A DNA stretch of 64,000 nucleotides from Lachnospiraceae bacterium (GCA_016285575.1 JAEEQX010000001.1:20427-84426), one strand, 5' to 3'; shown: positions 16,858 through 25,144, counted from the first letter of the stretch. Numbers and translations are program-made. The notes: a model not told the origin generated them from the letters alone.

Positions 16858-18162
16858 CTATTTGTATGCTTTTTCAAAAGCCTGTTTTAAATCTGCTATT
16901 AAGTCGTCCGCATCTTCAAGACCGATTGAAAGTCTTATTAGATTCTTGGGTATATCTGCGAGTTCATGGTACTTAGGATCAAGCTCGGTATGTGTATTCT
17001 CAACTGGGTTAGTAATGAGTGATCTTACGTCTCCGATATTTACGTGATAAGAGAAATTGTTAAGTGCCTTGATGAACTTTCCTTCCTCTTCTCTCGTTCC
17101 CTTGAAGCCGAATGATATGAGTGCTCCGGGCCCCTTCTTGAAATCTCTGTCTGCCAATGCTTTATAAGGAGAGTTCTTGGCATATGGATGTCTAACCCAT
17201 TCAACTTTTTCATGGTTCTCTAAAAACTCAACTATCTTTTTGGTTGTCTCAATCTTCTTATCAAGTCTTACTGATAATGTTGAGAGACCCTGGAGTACCA
17301 GGTATGACTCAAACGATCCGAGTGCCCCGCCAAGAAATTCGGTAAAGAACACTTTTAGGGAGGCAATAAGCGGAGCACCTGGCCAGAATTCAATAGGACT
17401 TCTGGGGTTATCGTCGAGATCTCTCATCTTCCATTCCTTCTCATAGAATTGAGGGAATTTCTTTTCGTCGTAGTGGAAATCTCCTTTCTCAACTACGAGT
17501 CCGGCTATCACATTACCATGTCCGTTAATCTCTTTTGTTGCTGAATAAATCGTTATGTCTGCACCGTGTTCAAATGGCTTGTAAAGATACGGTGTTGCGA
17601 CTGTGTTATCTACGATTACCGGAACGTTATGTTTATGTGCTATCTTTGCTATCGCATCTATATCGTAGAGCTCTGCATTGGGATTGCTGATTGATTCGAG
17701 ATACACTGCCTTGGTATTCTCATCTATCAATGCTTCGTATGCTTCAGGATTGTTTCTGTCCTCTACGAACTTGGTTGTTATTCCATACTTGGGAAGGAAT
17801 TTGATGAGGGCTAACATTGCTGCTCCATATAATGATGAAGAAGATACTATGTTGCCACCGCCCTGTCCTAAGAGAAGTAAGGTGTAGGTCTGTGCAGCCA
17901 TTCCTGATGAAAGAGCAACTGCAGCTTTACCACCTTCAAGCTTGGCGAATCTCTCTTCGAGAATTGCACCTGTAGGATTACCTACTCTTGAGTAAATTCC
18001 ACCGCCTTCAGCACCTGTCCATAATCTTCTTGTTCTATCGATATCTACCAGATCGAATGAAGCTGTCTGATAGATGGGAGGGTTAACCGAATGAAAGTGA
18101 TCGTTGGAATCATATCCGGCTCTGATTGCATCTGTTGAAAATCCGTTATTTATGTTTGACAT
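16858..18162 (-). CDS. O-acetylhomoserine sulfhydrylase-family PLP enzyme
   Basis: A 434-residue enzyme of the Cys/Met metabolism PLP family (fold type I). Members replace or eliminate the gamma or beta substituent of homoserine or cysteine derivatives. Seen here: YSRVGNPTGAILEERFAKLEGG near residue 57, SSGMAAQ, the VDNTVATPYLYKP segment and the PLP lysine in YSATKEINGHG (about residue 208). The length and the internal insert containing SPIEFWPGAPLIASLKVFF fit the O-acetylhomoserine aminocarboxypropyltransferase branch rather than MetB/MetC (about 380-400 residues). First gene behind the leader-peptide attenuator, which suggests induction when Met/Cys-tRNA charging falls. Confidence 0.9.
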   Translation of the reverse strand: MSNINNGFSTDAIRAGYDSNDHFHSVNPPIYQTASFDLVDIDRTRRLWTGAEGGGIYSRVGNPTGAILEERFAKLEGGKAAVALSSGMAAQTYTLLLLGQGGGNIVSSSSLYGAAMLALIKFLPKYGITTKFVEDRNNPEAYEALIDENTKAVYLESISNPNAELYDIDAIAKIAHKHNVPVIVDNTVATPYLYKPFEHGADITIYSATKEINGHGNVIAGLVVEKGDFHYDEKKFPQFYEKEWKMRDLDDNPRSPIEFWPGAPLIASLKVFFTEFLGGALGSFESYLVLQGLSTLSVRLDKKIETTKKIVEFLENHEKVEWVRHPYAKNSPYKALADRDFKKGPGALISFGFKGTREEEGKFIKALNNFSYHVNIGDVRSLITNPVENTHTELDPKYHELADIPKNLIRLSIGLEDADDLIADLKQAFEKAYK

Positions 18163-18220
18163 TTTTGTTCTCCTTATCTAAATCTTTTCTTCTATTTTCT
18201 TTTCTTTATTAACTGTTTTG

Positions 18221-18289
18221 TTGTTATTTCTTTTTAGATTCTTTATTAAATGTTTCATTGTTATTTCTTTTTGATTCTTTATTTAATTG
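18221..18289 (-). repeat. Imperfect tandem repeat in the long 5' untranslated region
   Basis: Two copies of an approximately 32-base T-rich (plus strand) unit, 18221-18252 and 18258-18289, differ at a few positions. On the mRNA they give purine-rich AAGAAAT and AAAGAATC segments between the attenuator and the sulfhydrylase start. This may be neutral slippage or an unstructured ribosome-loading region. Confidence 0.7.
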
Positions 18290-18358
18290 ATTGATTCTTT
18301 TTATGCCTCATATGCTTTTATTTAGGTTGTTGTTACAAAACTTGGCTTGTGCGAGGCA

Positions 18359-18393
18359 TAAAAAAATCCCGGAAGTTTTTGTCCTTCCGGGAT
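18359..18393 (-). terminator. Attenuator terminator in front of the sulfur operon
   Basis: A perfect 10-bp GC-rich stem (18393-18384 with 18375-18366), an eight-base loop and a run of seven T on the minus strand. It lies downstream of the Met/Cys leader peptide and about 200 bases before the sulfhydrylase gene, so transcription must read through it to express the operon. Confidence 0.93.
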
Positions 18394-18471
18394 GAATCTA
18401 ATCAAAACCTGTCCGTTAACATCGGTGCATGACAAAGTTGCCATACACCCAAGGTTTTTCATCTACCCGGG
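18387..18471 (-). promoter_or_regulatory. Antiterminator helix competing with the terminator
   Basis: The 5' arm (18471-18452: CCCGGG, two unpaired bases, GATGAAAAACCT) can pair with the 3' arm (18410-18387: AGGTTTT, seven unpaired bases, TTCATCCCGG). The 3' arm includes the left half of the terminator stem, so both cannot form at once. Between the arms is an internal hairpin (GGTGTATG with CATGCACC, about 18446-18424). A ribosome stalled on the Met/Cys codons (18505-18485) leaves the 5' arm free; a ribosome at the leader stop codon (18418-18416) would cover part of the 3' arm. Confidence 0.8.
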
Positions 18472-18535
18472 AGAACAGCTTACTACACATACACATACAG
18501 CACATATTAAATTGTGAAACTGTTAATGTTTTCAT
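18416..18535 (-). CDS. Met/Cys-rich leader peptide of a transcription attenuator
   Basis: A 39-residue open reading frame with ATG at 18535 and TAA at 18416. AAGGA lies ten bases upstream of the ATG, and a consensus promoter would start the RNA about 28 bases before it. Codons 11-17 read Met-Cys-Cys-Met-Cys-Met-Cys, an extreme clustering of the two sulfur amino acids. The peptide has no signal or domain, and it overlaps the 5' arm of the antiterminator. By analogy with trp, his and cysteine-type leader peptides it should sense charged tRNA-Cys and/or tRNA-Met and control read-through into the sulfhydrylase operon. Product function beyond translation is not expected. Confidence 0.85.
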   Translation of the reverse strand: MKTLTVSQFNMCCMCMCSKLFSRVDEKPWVYGNFVMHRC

Positions 18536-18569
18536 GACTTTCGTTTCCTTTATCATTGATTATGGACTT

Positions 18570-18598
18570 ATTATAATCATACCAACCTACTATGTCAA
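18570..18598 (-). promoter_or_regulatory. Consensus sigma-A promoter for the attenuated sulfur operon
   Basis: Perfect -35 TTGACA (18598-18593) and perfect -10 TATAAT (18575-18570) with a 17-base spacer on the minus strand. Initiation is predicted near 18563. With such a strong promoter, control would fall mainly on the downstream attenuator. Confidence 0.9.
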
Positions 18599-18620
18599 TA
18601 GGTATTTATAAAATTTTTTA

Positions 18621-18652
18621 AAAAAATAAAAAAGCCCTTATTTAGGGCTTTT
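18621..18652 (-). terminator. Intrinsic terminator after the GH114-like lipoprotein gene
   Basis: A 9-bp stem AAAAGCCCT with AGGGCTTTT (18652-18644 with 18638-18630), a five-base loop and an A/T-rich tail ending in T residues on the minus strand, ten bases past the stop of the upstream gene. Confidence 0.88.
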
Positions 18653-18662
18653 CTCCGGTTAA

Positions 18663-19667
18663 TCAATTAAGTTCTATCGATCCTGATACATAATATGCGA
18701 AGTTTTTATTCTTACAATAACTGTCTATATCTGCTATTACGGATGAATCTTTTGTATATTCCAGAAGATAGATATCGGCTCCTAAGTTGGAATATCTCTC
18801 CAGATATTCAGTGAAGTATGCTTTGTCTTCAGGATCACTGACGCCGTGATTTTCATCTTCCCAGTCAATCTTGGTAAATACCGATTCCTGATTAATTCCT
18901 GTTATTACATCACTCCATACACCCTTCTTGGAACAGTATGCATCAATGAAGGTATCTCCTCCGTTCATTATCACCGCCTTATTATATCCCTTAAGGCCTT
19001 TCATAATGTTCGCAACACCTGAGAGCATCGAATCATTCTGATACATGTAATATACATCGCAGTTATCTACGAAGAAGCCATCCACTCCTTTTTCTATTAA
19101 AGCAGGCGCCAGTGTATAGAGCACATAGTTTTGCCATCTTTCATTTGATACATCAATCCATCTCTCTTCTTCCCAATTCTCATAATCTGACAGAGTGATA
19201 TCAACAAATTCATTATAATATGGTCTGAATGTTTCAAGAGAGCCTATATTAAGATAACTATATACCTTGTGTCCGCCTTTCTTATATTCAGTTATCTGTT
19301 CCTTGGTAAAATACTGAGCATCAATCACTATTTCATCATAATCGGCAAACCTGCTTAAGTCTCCTTCATATGATAAGAACACTCCGTACTTACTGTTGTA
19401 GCCGGCAGTACTTTTTATACTTTCGATTTTCTCTTCGTCTTCTTCAGTATCTGATGTGATTATTCCTTCTTCAGAATCAGACTTAGTTTGTTCCTTATCG
19501 ACCGCCTGTTCTTCTTCAGTCTCCACAATAATATTTTCTTCTACGTCATCGTCAATCAAAACTATATCTTTTTTATTACAAGCAAACAGTCCTATTGAAA
19601 ACAATAGGACCATTGCAATCGACAGTATTTTATTATTTCTTATTACATTATTCATCCCCAATATCAT
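18663..19667 (-). CDS. GH114-like (endo-alpha-1,4-polygalactosaminidase family) lipoprotein
   Basis: About 334 residues from ATG 19667 (GAGGA 11 bases upstream); a TTG six codons earlier and an ATG four codons later are alternatives. A lipoprotein signal ends at LFAC, followed by an acidic linker. From about residue 85 the domain (YGVFLSYEGDLSRFADYDEIVIDAQYF, SYLNIGSLE, KGVDGFFVDNCDVY, NGGDTF) matches the TM1410/glycoside hydrolase 114 TIM-barrel family, including the FVDN segment with a likely catalytic aspartate. Members cut galactosaminogalactan-like or related polymers. It is anchored outside the cell and flanked by its own terminator. The substrate is not known. Confidence 0.85.
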   Translation of the reverse strand: MILGMNNVIRNNKILSIAMVLLFSIGLFACNKKDIVLIDDDVEENIIVETEEEQAVDKEQTKSDSEEGIITSDTEEDEEKIESIKSTAGYNSKYGVFLSYEGDLSRFADYDEIVIDAQYFTKEQITEYKKGGHKVYSYLNIGSLETFRPYYNEFVDITLSDYENWEEERWIDVSNERWQNYVLYTLAPALIEKGVDGFFVDNCDVYYMYQNDSMLSGVANIMKGLKGYNKAVIMNGGDTFIDAYCSKKGVWSDVITGINQESVFTKIDWEDENHGVSDPEDKAYFTEYLERYSNLGADIYLLEYTKDSSVIADIDSYCKNKNFAYYVSGSIELN

Positions 19668-19753
19668 ACAAGAGTTGTTCCTCAAATTTCGAAAGAATTA
19701 AAACCATATCATTTTTAGTTGCGAAAAAGTTGATTCTATTTGCCATTTTTCTA

Positions 19754-19876
19754 TTATTCATGTTCCAAACTTTTATACCACTTGTTTGCAAATACCTTTT
19801 GCTCGTTCGTCGGCGGAAAATCTTTTATATCTGCATAATCCCAGCAACTGAATATATCTTTTTTAATCCTTATTTT
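19754..19876 (-). pseudogene. Possible C-terminal remnant of a small protein gene
   Basis: Downstream of the zinc-ribbon gene an open frame of about 40 codons ends at 19754 and reads DYADIKDFPPTNEQKVF and NKWYKSLEHE, protein-like composition, but it has no ATG, GTG or TTG start with a ribosome binding site and overlaps the end of the preceding gene out of frame. It may be a decayed gene tail or chance. Everything else in 19668-19862 looks featureless. Confidence 0.25.
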
Positions 19877-20717
19877 CTATCTCGGTAACGTTACCGCCAA
19901 ATGCAAGTACGTTTTCCCTGTAACACTGCTCTCTGTTTTCATAAGAATCACGGTGCCATGCCGAATCGCTTCTTGTAATATTCTTGGGAACATAATTCGA
20001 TACGACAGTGCCGTTTTCCGAGAGTTTCAGATAATCGTAATATGTTGCGTCATATGTGATCTTATCCCCTGCGTCGGATGTGTATTCAAGCTTGTAAATA
20101 ACAACCACTCGGTTTTCACCTTCGCTTGCGTTGGTAATCAAATATGCGCTGTCATATTCTGTATTGTTAAGATGGTATTCAACCCATTCACCGTCTGTGT
20201 AATCTGTCTGCGGAGTCTTTCTGGAATTGGTTATTTTATCCTTTCCGGCGTCAATCATATTGTCTATTACATCATCCGTAAGGTCATCTATTGAGATATC
20301 ATAATTCTCTTTTTGGTATGAAGGCTGCGACTGTTCCCATACTTCTTTGAACGAAGGCATCATTCCCTGCTTAGCCAAAAACCACCAGCTTATGGGTCCA
20401 ATACTGAAGAAAAGGATAACAAAAATTAGTCCGTATATTTTTGACATAAACGCACGACCCGCCCTGCGAGTGCTCTCGCGTCTTTCCGCTGCCCTTTTGG
20501 ACTTTTCGTTCTGCTTGAAACGGATTTCTTCCATCTCTTTTTCATGCTCGTGTTCTGCTCTTGTAATCTCGTCCCAGTTTTGTAATTTTTCATGCTCTAC
20601 ATCAGCTTCATCGTATTTAACGGCAAACGCAGCACCGCATGACTTGCAAAAATAGTTCTCACCGTCTTTTTCAATATCACCGCCACAACTCGGGCATTTA
20701 AGATTAACTAATTCCAT
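19863..20717 (-). CDS. Zinc-ribbon membrane protein of unknown function
   Basis: A 284-residue protein. Residues 8-28 hold two CxxC knuckles (CPSCGGDI and CKSCGAAF) forming a zinc ribbon. A long charged, probably coiled-coil helix follows (residues about 40-90, rich in Glu/Lys/Arg), then one hydrophobic segment (IYGLIFVILFFSIGPISWWFL, about residues 93-113) and a soluble C-terminal domain of about 150 residues with VVVIYKLEYTSDAGDKITYDATYYD. The topology suggests a cytosolic zinc ribbon and an external beta-rich domain. I do not recognise the family beyond zinc-ribbon membrane proteins common in Firmicutes. It is separated by 21 bases from the metallo-hydrolase gene and may be co-transcribed with it. 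Confidence 0.8.
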   Translation of the reverse strand: MELVNLKCPSCGGDIEKDGENYFCKSCGAAFAVKYDEADVEHEKLQNWDEITRAEHEHEKEMEEIRFKQNEKSKRAAERRESTRRAGRAFMSKIYGLIFVILFFSIGPISWWFLAKQGMMPSFKEVWEQSQPSYQKENYDISIDDLTDDVIDNMIDAGKDKITNSRKTPQTDYTDGEWVEYHLNNTEYDSAYLITNASEGENRVVVIYKLEYTSDAGDKITYDATYYDYLKLSENGTVVSNYVPKNITRSDSAWHRDSYENREQCYRENVLAFGGNVTEIENKD

Positions 20718-20738
20718 TTTTATCCCCTCTTCTTTTTG

Positions 20739-21560
20739 TTATTCGTGCTTTAATTCCAATTTTTCTCCGGGCTTTATAATGATTCTTCCCGGGCCGTCAA
20801 AAGTCTCAGCTACACTCTCGTCAAATCCAATGTCGTCCTTTGCAGTCTCAACATGATAAGGAATCGAATGTTTTGCATTAATTGCCTTGGCGCATTCAGA
20901 TGCTTCCTCGGTATTCATATTGAAGACCCCATCGCAGCATAAGAAAGCGTAATCGAGCTCTCTCGCGGAGAAACCAGCCATTGAAGGTGTCGTTGATGTG
21001 TCTCCTGAAAAGTATACCTTAGTGCCATCCGAAAAAGTCAAAATGAAGCCAACGCACACCGATTTAGAATGATTGGTATTGTATCCTGCTTCCACACCCT
21101 CAACTGTAACATAGCCTAAATCAAATGTTTGATAGCCGTCTCTGTTAAGAGCATCCGACCATTTGATAACTGTGCAGTCCTCATTTCGTTCTTTAATCAT
21201 ATCTTCTTTTGTATGATCATAATGATTATGTGTCTCAAGAATTAAATCTGCCGGAAGGTCATATCCTTCTCCCATAAACGGATCAATGTATATTACCTTG
21301 CCCTCAACAGTCACGATTCTTACACTAGCGTGTCCCTGATACAATAAAGTTGTTGCGCCCACCTGCAAATCCTCCTGTGTTTCTTCCGTTTCACCTTCCG
21401 TAGATTCTAAAGTCTCCTTTATCTCTTCGTTCTCAGACTCACTAATTATTTCTTCTTTAGGACTTTCTGTTACTTCATTCTTTTGTACACATCCGCCTAT
21501 TGCACAAAAAGATATGCTAAAAAGCAAAATACCGATTATGCTCTTCATTCTTCTGGCCAT
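20739..21560 (-). CDS. Metallo-beta-lactamase fold hydrolase, lipoprotein
   Basis: A 273-residue precursor with lipobox IGGC (Cys at about residue 24) and a Glu/Ser/Thr linker. The domain begins TTLLYQGHASVRIVTVEGKVIYIDPF and carries the metal motif THNHYDH (about residues 110-116), VYFSGDTSTTP and the late IPYHVET. This pattern is the UlaG/L-ascorbate-6-phosphate-lactonase-like branch of the MBL superfamily, often annotated as metal-dependent hydrolase. It would act at the outer membrane face. The substrate is unknown. Confidence 0.86.
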   Translation of the reverse strand: MARRMKSIIGILLFSISFCAIGGCVQKNEVTESPKEEIISESENEEIKETLESTEGETEETQEDLQVGATTLLYQGHASVRIVTVEGKVIYIDPFMGEGYDLPADLILETHNHYDHTKEDMIKERNEDCTVIKWSDALNRDGYQTFDLGYVTVEGVEAGYNTNHSKSVCVGFILTFSDGTKVYFSGDTSTTPSMAGFSARELDYAFLCCDGVFNMNTEEASECAKAINAKHSIPYHVETAKDDIGFDESVAETFDGPGRIIIKPGEKLELKHE

Positions 21561-21660
21561 TTACTTTTATTCTCCTTTATCTCTCAGCTTATTATCCCGA
21601 ACCATTTTCCAAATGAATTTTAATTGATTTTTATTGTGTTTTACGGTTTTTTACCCATCA

Positions 21661-23109
21661 TTATCTGCTTAGTTCATCAGCCAGAAGTTCCGACAGATAA
21701 TACAAAACAGCGCATTCGTTTTCCTGCCAGATTCTCAGGCTTCTTTGAACAGCACAAATAAGATATCCGTATGTATTGTTTCCTTTACGTATACTCGAAA
21801 TAAGTACTGATTCAAATCCTTTTTGCATAAGTGCATCATAAAAGATTGGAGAATGCTTTTTAACGAGGTCAAGCGAGCTCTCCATGAATAAATCTTCTTT
21901 CATGATTTTGGAAATATCTGAAGCATCCTGATCGTATGTTTTATCCTTTACCGAATGCATTCTATTATCTGATAAAACATAATAGAGATCATGAATCTGA
22001 AGATTCTCAATTAACTGGGGAAGGACTCTTTGAAGCTTATTCACAAAACCCTTCTCTTCTTCCATACTGCATTTTAACTTATGCATATTGGTATAGATTC
22101 CGTTATTGGCAATCTTGTGAATCTCTATATCTTTATGCTTGTCTTTTTCATAGATGGTATAGCAGTTACGGCCTCTGTTTTTACCAAGATATAACATCTT
22201 GTCTATAAGGCCGAAAAGATCTGCGTAATCGTCCGCATCAGAAGGAAATGATGCGCAGCCTGAAGTACCTGTGACAAAAGCAGAACCGTTTTCAAAATGA
22301 ACTTCTATTCTAAGTGCTTTTGAATTGCCGTAAAGATTGTCAAAATAGTTTTTCTTCTTTTCAAATTCTGTATTTTTCAGATCTATTACCAAGAGCTCAT
22401 CACCGCCAAATCTTCCTACGAGGCCGGAGTCTTTTGTATACTCAGCCAATCCCTTGGTAACGCTCATAAGCACCTTATCGCCGGCACTGTGACCATAATT
22501 ATCATTAATATATTTGAAATTGTCGAGATCGATTATCGTGAAAGAAAATGGTATTTTATCCGCAATAAGCGAGCGAACGAATTTTACGGAATATGCACGA
22601 GATAATACTCCCGTTAAAGGATCCACTATCTCTTCAAGACTTATTTCATCAATAATCTTATCGAAGAAATTGTATTTTCTTAAATCGCTTATTGAATATA
22701 CTACCTGTGTTCCCTCAAGATTATTCTTACGTCTAATGACATCTGTAATATCAACGAAACTGCCAACCAATCCCACTACCTCGCCGTTTTCATACAGAGG
22801 TCTTTTCGATGCAATAATGTCTCTTTCTTCACCACGGATGATACACTTTCCTTGAACCTTGTAAGTACTTTTTCCGGATAAAACAAGTAGCTCATCTTTC
22901 TTATAAGGTTCGGGATCCGTATGCCATCCCATGTCCTCATCATTCTTGCCTATCAGTACATCTTCAGATTCAAATCCGTAATAATCCAAAAATGCCTGAT
23001 TAACACCAAGAAAACGTCTGTCCTTGTCCTTCCAAAATACGCAATCCTGAGAAGTGTTGATAATACTGTCAAATAATTCAACCGTCATTTTCATTGCAAA
23101 ATCACACAT
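21661..23109 (-). CDS. PAS-GGDEF diguanylate cyclase
   Basis: A 482-residue cytosolic signalling protein with no membrane segment. An N-terminal PAS domain (residues about 8-125: LFDSIINTSQDCVFWKDKDRRFLGVNQAFLDYYG) is followed by a GGDEF domain (about 165-320) with the active-site GGDEL in GRFGGDELLVID and the preceding DLDNFKYINDNYGHSAGD. No RxxD inhibitory site is visible just before GGDEL. The last 160 residues resemble a GAF-like or helper domain without clear motifs. It should make cyclic di-GMP in response to a PAS signal. Start uncertain: ATG 23109 has AAGG directly adjacent, and the ATG at 23094 is better spaced. Confidence 0.9.
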   Translation of the reverse strand: MCDFAMKMTVELFDSIINTSQDCVFWKDKDRRFLGVNQAFLDYYGFESEDVLIGKNDEDMGWHTDPEPYKKDELLVLSGKSTYKVQGKCIIRGEERDIIASKRPLYENGEVVGLVGSFVDITDVIRRKNNLEGTQVVYSISDLRKYNFFDKIIDEISLEEIVDPLTGVLSRAYSVKFVRSLIADKIPFSFTIIDLDNFKYINDNYGHSAGDKVLMSVTKGLAEYTKDSGLVGRFGGDELLVIDLKNTEFEKKKNYFDNLYGNSKALRIEVHFENGSAFVTGTSGCASFPSDADDYADLFGLIDKMLYLGKNRGRNCYTIYEKDKHKDIEIHKIANNGIYTNMHKLKCSMEEEKGFVNKLQRVLPQLIENLQIHDLYYVLSDNRMHSVKDKTYDQDASDISKIMKEDLFMESSLDLVKKHSPIFYDALMQKGFESVLISSIRKGNNTYGYLICAVQRSLRIWQENECAVLYYLSELLADELSR

Positions 23110-23186
23110 CCTTATAATATTTCGCTCTGTAATTCGAGCAGACTGAGCGATTATTACCTATTCAGTATAATATATTATCGACCGAA

Positions 23187-23795
23187 TTAAAAATTTAATT
23201 TAAATACCAGATTTCCAATATCATCCCAATTAAAACAGCGAATATATCTGTCATTAGGGAAAACACATTCCTTATTCCAAGGTCTGTCAAAGACCATAAC
23301 ATTAAGATCAGGCATATGCTCAAAGAACTTAAATGCAGCCGGAGAATCCTCTACTGCGCAGTCAAACTTCATCTTATAGTAGTCTTCAAGTTCAAGATTA
23401 AAGTCGCTGTTTTTTATGAAAGAATCTCTACCGTACTTATTAAGGCAATACAACTTAGCTCTTTCCATACCATGCTCATCAAGCCATCTTCTGGAGGGCT
23501 CATAAGAACTGTAGGGACGACCTGTTATGATATATACTTCATGCCCACTATCAATCCATCCATTAATGGTATCCGCTGCACCTGGAGTCTCTTCATAAGA
23601 AAGAAGTACTTCCGGAAGATGCCCTTCTTTCATTAACTGCTCATACTCTTCATCATTAAGTTTAAAAGAATCCTGAAGATTGAAAAAACGAACCTCTTCA
23701 TACGGAACATTCTTGCCAAACAATCTGGAAGCTATTCCTGTAAAAGCCTTGGCCGTCTCGCATAAACAATCATCATAATCTACGTATATCTTCAT
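23187..23795 (-). CDS. HAD-like 5'-nucleotidase (NT5C-type) hydrolase
   Basis: About 202 residues from ATG 23795, which has better ribosome-binding-site spacing than the ATG two codons upstream (23801). HAD motif I is VDYDDCLCETA (nucleophile Asp and second Asp), motif II is YIITGRPYSS, and motif III/IV residues occur in KFDCAVEDSPAA. The fold pattern matches 5'(3')-deoxyribonucleotidase-like proteins and YqfW-type HAD phosphatases. It probably hydrolyses a nucleoside monophosphate or small phosphate ester in the cytosol. It stands alone between two unrelated genes. Confidence 0.8.
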   Translation of the reverse strand: MKIYVDYDDCLCETAKAFTGIASRLFGKNVPYEEVRFFNLQDSFKLNDEEYEQLMKEGHLPEVLLSYEETPGAADTINGWIDSGHEVYIITGRPYSSYEPSRRWLDEHGMERAKLYCLNKYGRDSFIKNSDFNLELEDYYKMKFDCAVEDSPAAFKFFEHMPDLNVMVFDRPWNKECVFPNDRYIRCFNWDDIGNLVFKLNF

Positions 23796-23827
23796 ATCCA
23801 TACCTTAAAAAGTTATCTAATCTTTAC

Positions 23828-25051
23828 TTACTTCTCTTGTTCCTCTTCAGGGTTAATAATCCAAAATACATACTCAATCTCACAATCTTCGTTTATATGA
23901 AACTGTGCTGTAATACTAATTGAATTCTCGTAATCAGGACATGATGTACCGGAATAAACATATCCAACATGAGCTGTCATATATACTTTTCCGTCCTTGA
24001 ACGAAACGTCTACTATATCTGAATAAACAATTCTTTCAAGATTATCATTTTGTCTAATTTTAACTGTAGCACCCTCGTATCTGTTGGAAAATGGAGGCAA
24101 TACCTCAAATACAGTTACTTCGTTTCTGAATTTATCATAGCTATAACTTATGGATTCATCTATCTTTGTCACTAAATCACTACTGGAAAATCTAGTTACC
24201 TTCTTGCCATCGTCATCAACGATAACCAATCCATACAGAGAACATCCCGTTCCGGTTCCTTCGCATTCTGCTATAAGATATTCGTCTTCTCCATCACCAT
24301 CAACATCGAACTTTTCTATTTTGGGTTCGTATCCTCCTATGGCGATATCAACCTTAATCCATCTGTTTCCATCAACAATGTATGTTTCCATGCTATCTGA
24401 ATTATGTCTTAAGTAGACAGAACCATCTGAAGAAACATAAAAACTTACCATTTGGGTTAAAACATTATTAGACTGATCCTCCTCGCATAAAGAAATTGCC
24501 TCATATATAGTATCATGTACAATTTTGAATCTTCTATGATCAGAACCTAAGCCATCTCCAGCGCAATATCCTCCAGAAAAAGCTCTTTTATCACCATCAA
24601 GAACTTCTATTTCAAGGACAGCTCCATCAAATATATCTTCTTCTGACAAATTTTCAGGCAGAGAATCAAAACTTTTATTTTCTAATGTTGTTTTTATGCT
24701 TTCCCAAGCATTTTTGGGCATATCTCCTTTGAAAACAAGATAATCACGGTCCGTAGGAGTCGGCTCATTAAAATAATCATAGCCATTTTCCGCCTCCAAC
24801 CAATACATCGTATAATCATAATGAGAATACGTATCTTTTGTGAAAACATATACACCATAATACGCAGGATCATATCCTATTACGCAATATGTAATCTGCG
24901 CAGAATCAGAAACCTCATAGTTTGAAGGCTCGCGTGTAGGATCTATATCCGTATTGGGATTAATCGTTTGAGTAGCGCATGCCATAGATAATATTGAAAA
25001 GAATATGGCTAAAAACATTATTCCCTTTTTCGTATTACTCATTTTATTCAT
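23828..25051 (-). CDS. Lipoprotein of unknown function with an FG-GAP-like calcium-type motif
   Basis: A 407-residue precursor with a lipoprotein signal ending SMAC (about residue 25). The mature protein is probably all-beta: an N-terminal half (about residues 45-190) with YYGVYVFTKDTYSHYDYTM, and a C-terminal half containing EKFDVDGDGEDEYLIAECEGTG (about residue 250), an acidic DxDGDGxxE loop seen in VCBS/FG-GAP propeller blades. No enzymatic motif is seen. Expected to be on the outer membrane face; function unknown. Upstream is a hairpin that closes the ilvE unit. Confidence 0.8.
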   Translation of the reverse strand: MNKMSNTKKGIMFLAIFFSILSMACATQTINPNTDIDPTREPSNYEVSDSAQITYCVIGYDPAYYGVYVFTKDTYSHYDYTMYWLEAENGYDYFNEPTPTDRDYLVFKGDMPKNAWESIKTTLENKSFDSLPENLSEEDIFDGAVLEIEVLDGDKRAFSGGYCAGDGLGSDHRRFKIVHDTIYEAISLCEEDQSNNVLTQMVSFYVSSDGSVYLRHNSDSMETYIVDGNRWIKVDIAIGGYEPKIEKFDVDGDGEDEYLIAECEGTGTGCSLYGLVIVDDDGKKVTRFSSSDLVTKIDESISYSYDKFRNEVTVFEVLPPFSNRYEGATVKIRQNDNLERIVYSDIVDVSFKDGKVYMTAHVGYVYSGTSCPDYENSISITAQFHINEDCEIEYVFWIINPEEEQEK

Positions 25052-25144
25052 ATATTAATCCTCGATATAATAGTCAAATGTATTAAAAAACAACTTCTCA
25101 AAAACACCAATATAATTATACAAATAGTTATGCTGATAGTGCAA

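Noticed and set aside
18360-18480. S-box (SAM-I), T-box or THF riboswitch upstream of the sulfhydrylase gene
   Set aside because: The leader contains GGCAAC and GTAGATGA fragments that recall these classes, but the rest of the consensus is absent (no GGAGGGA...GATGAAACCC core, no AGGGTGG T-box sequence). The leader peptide explains the region better.
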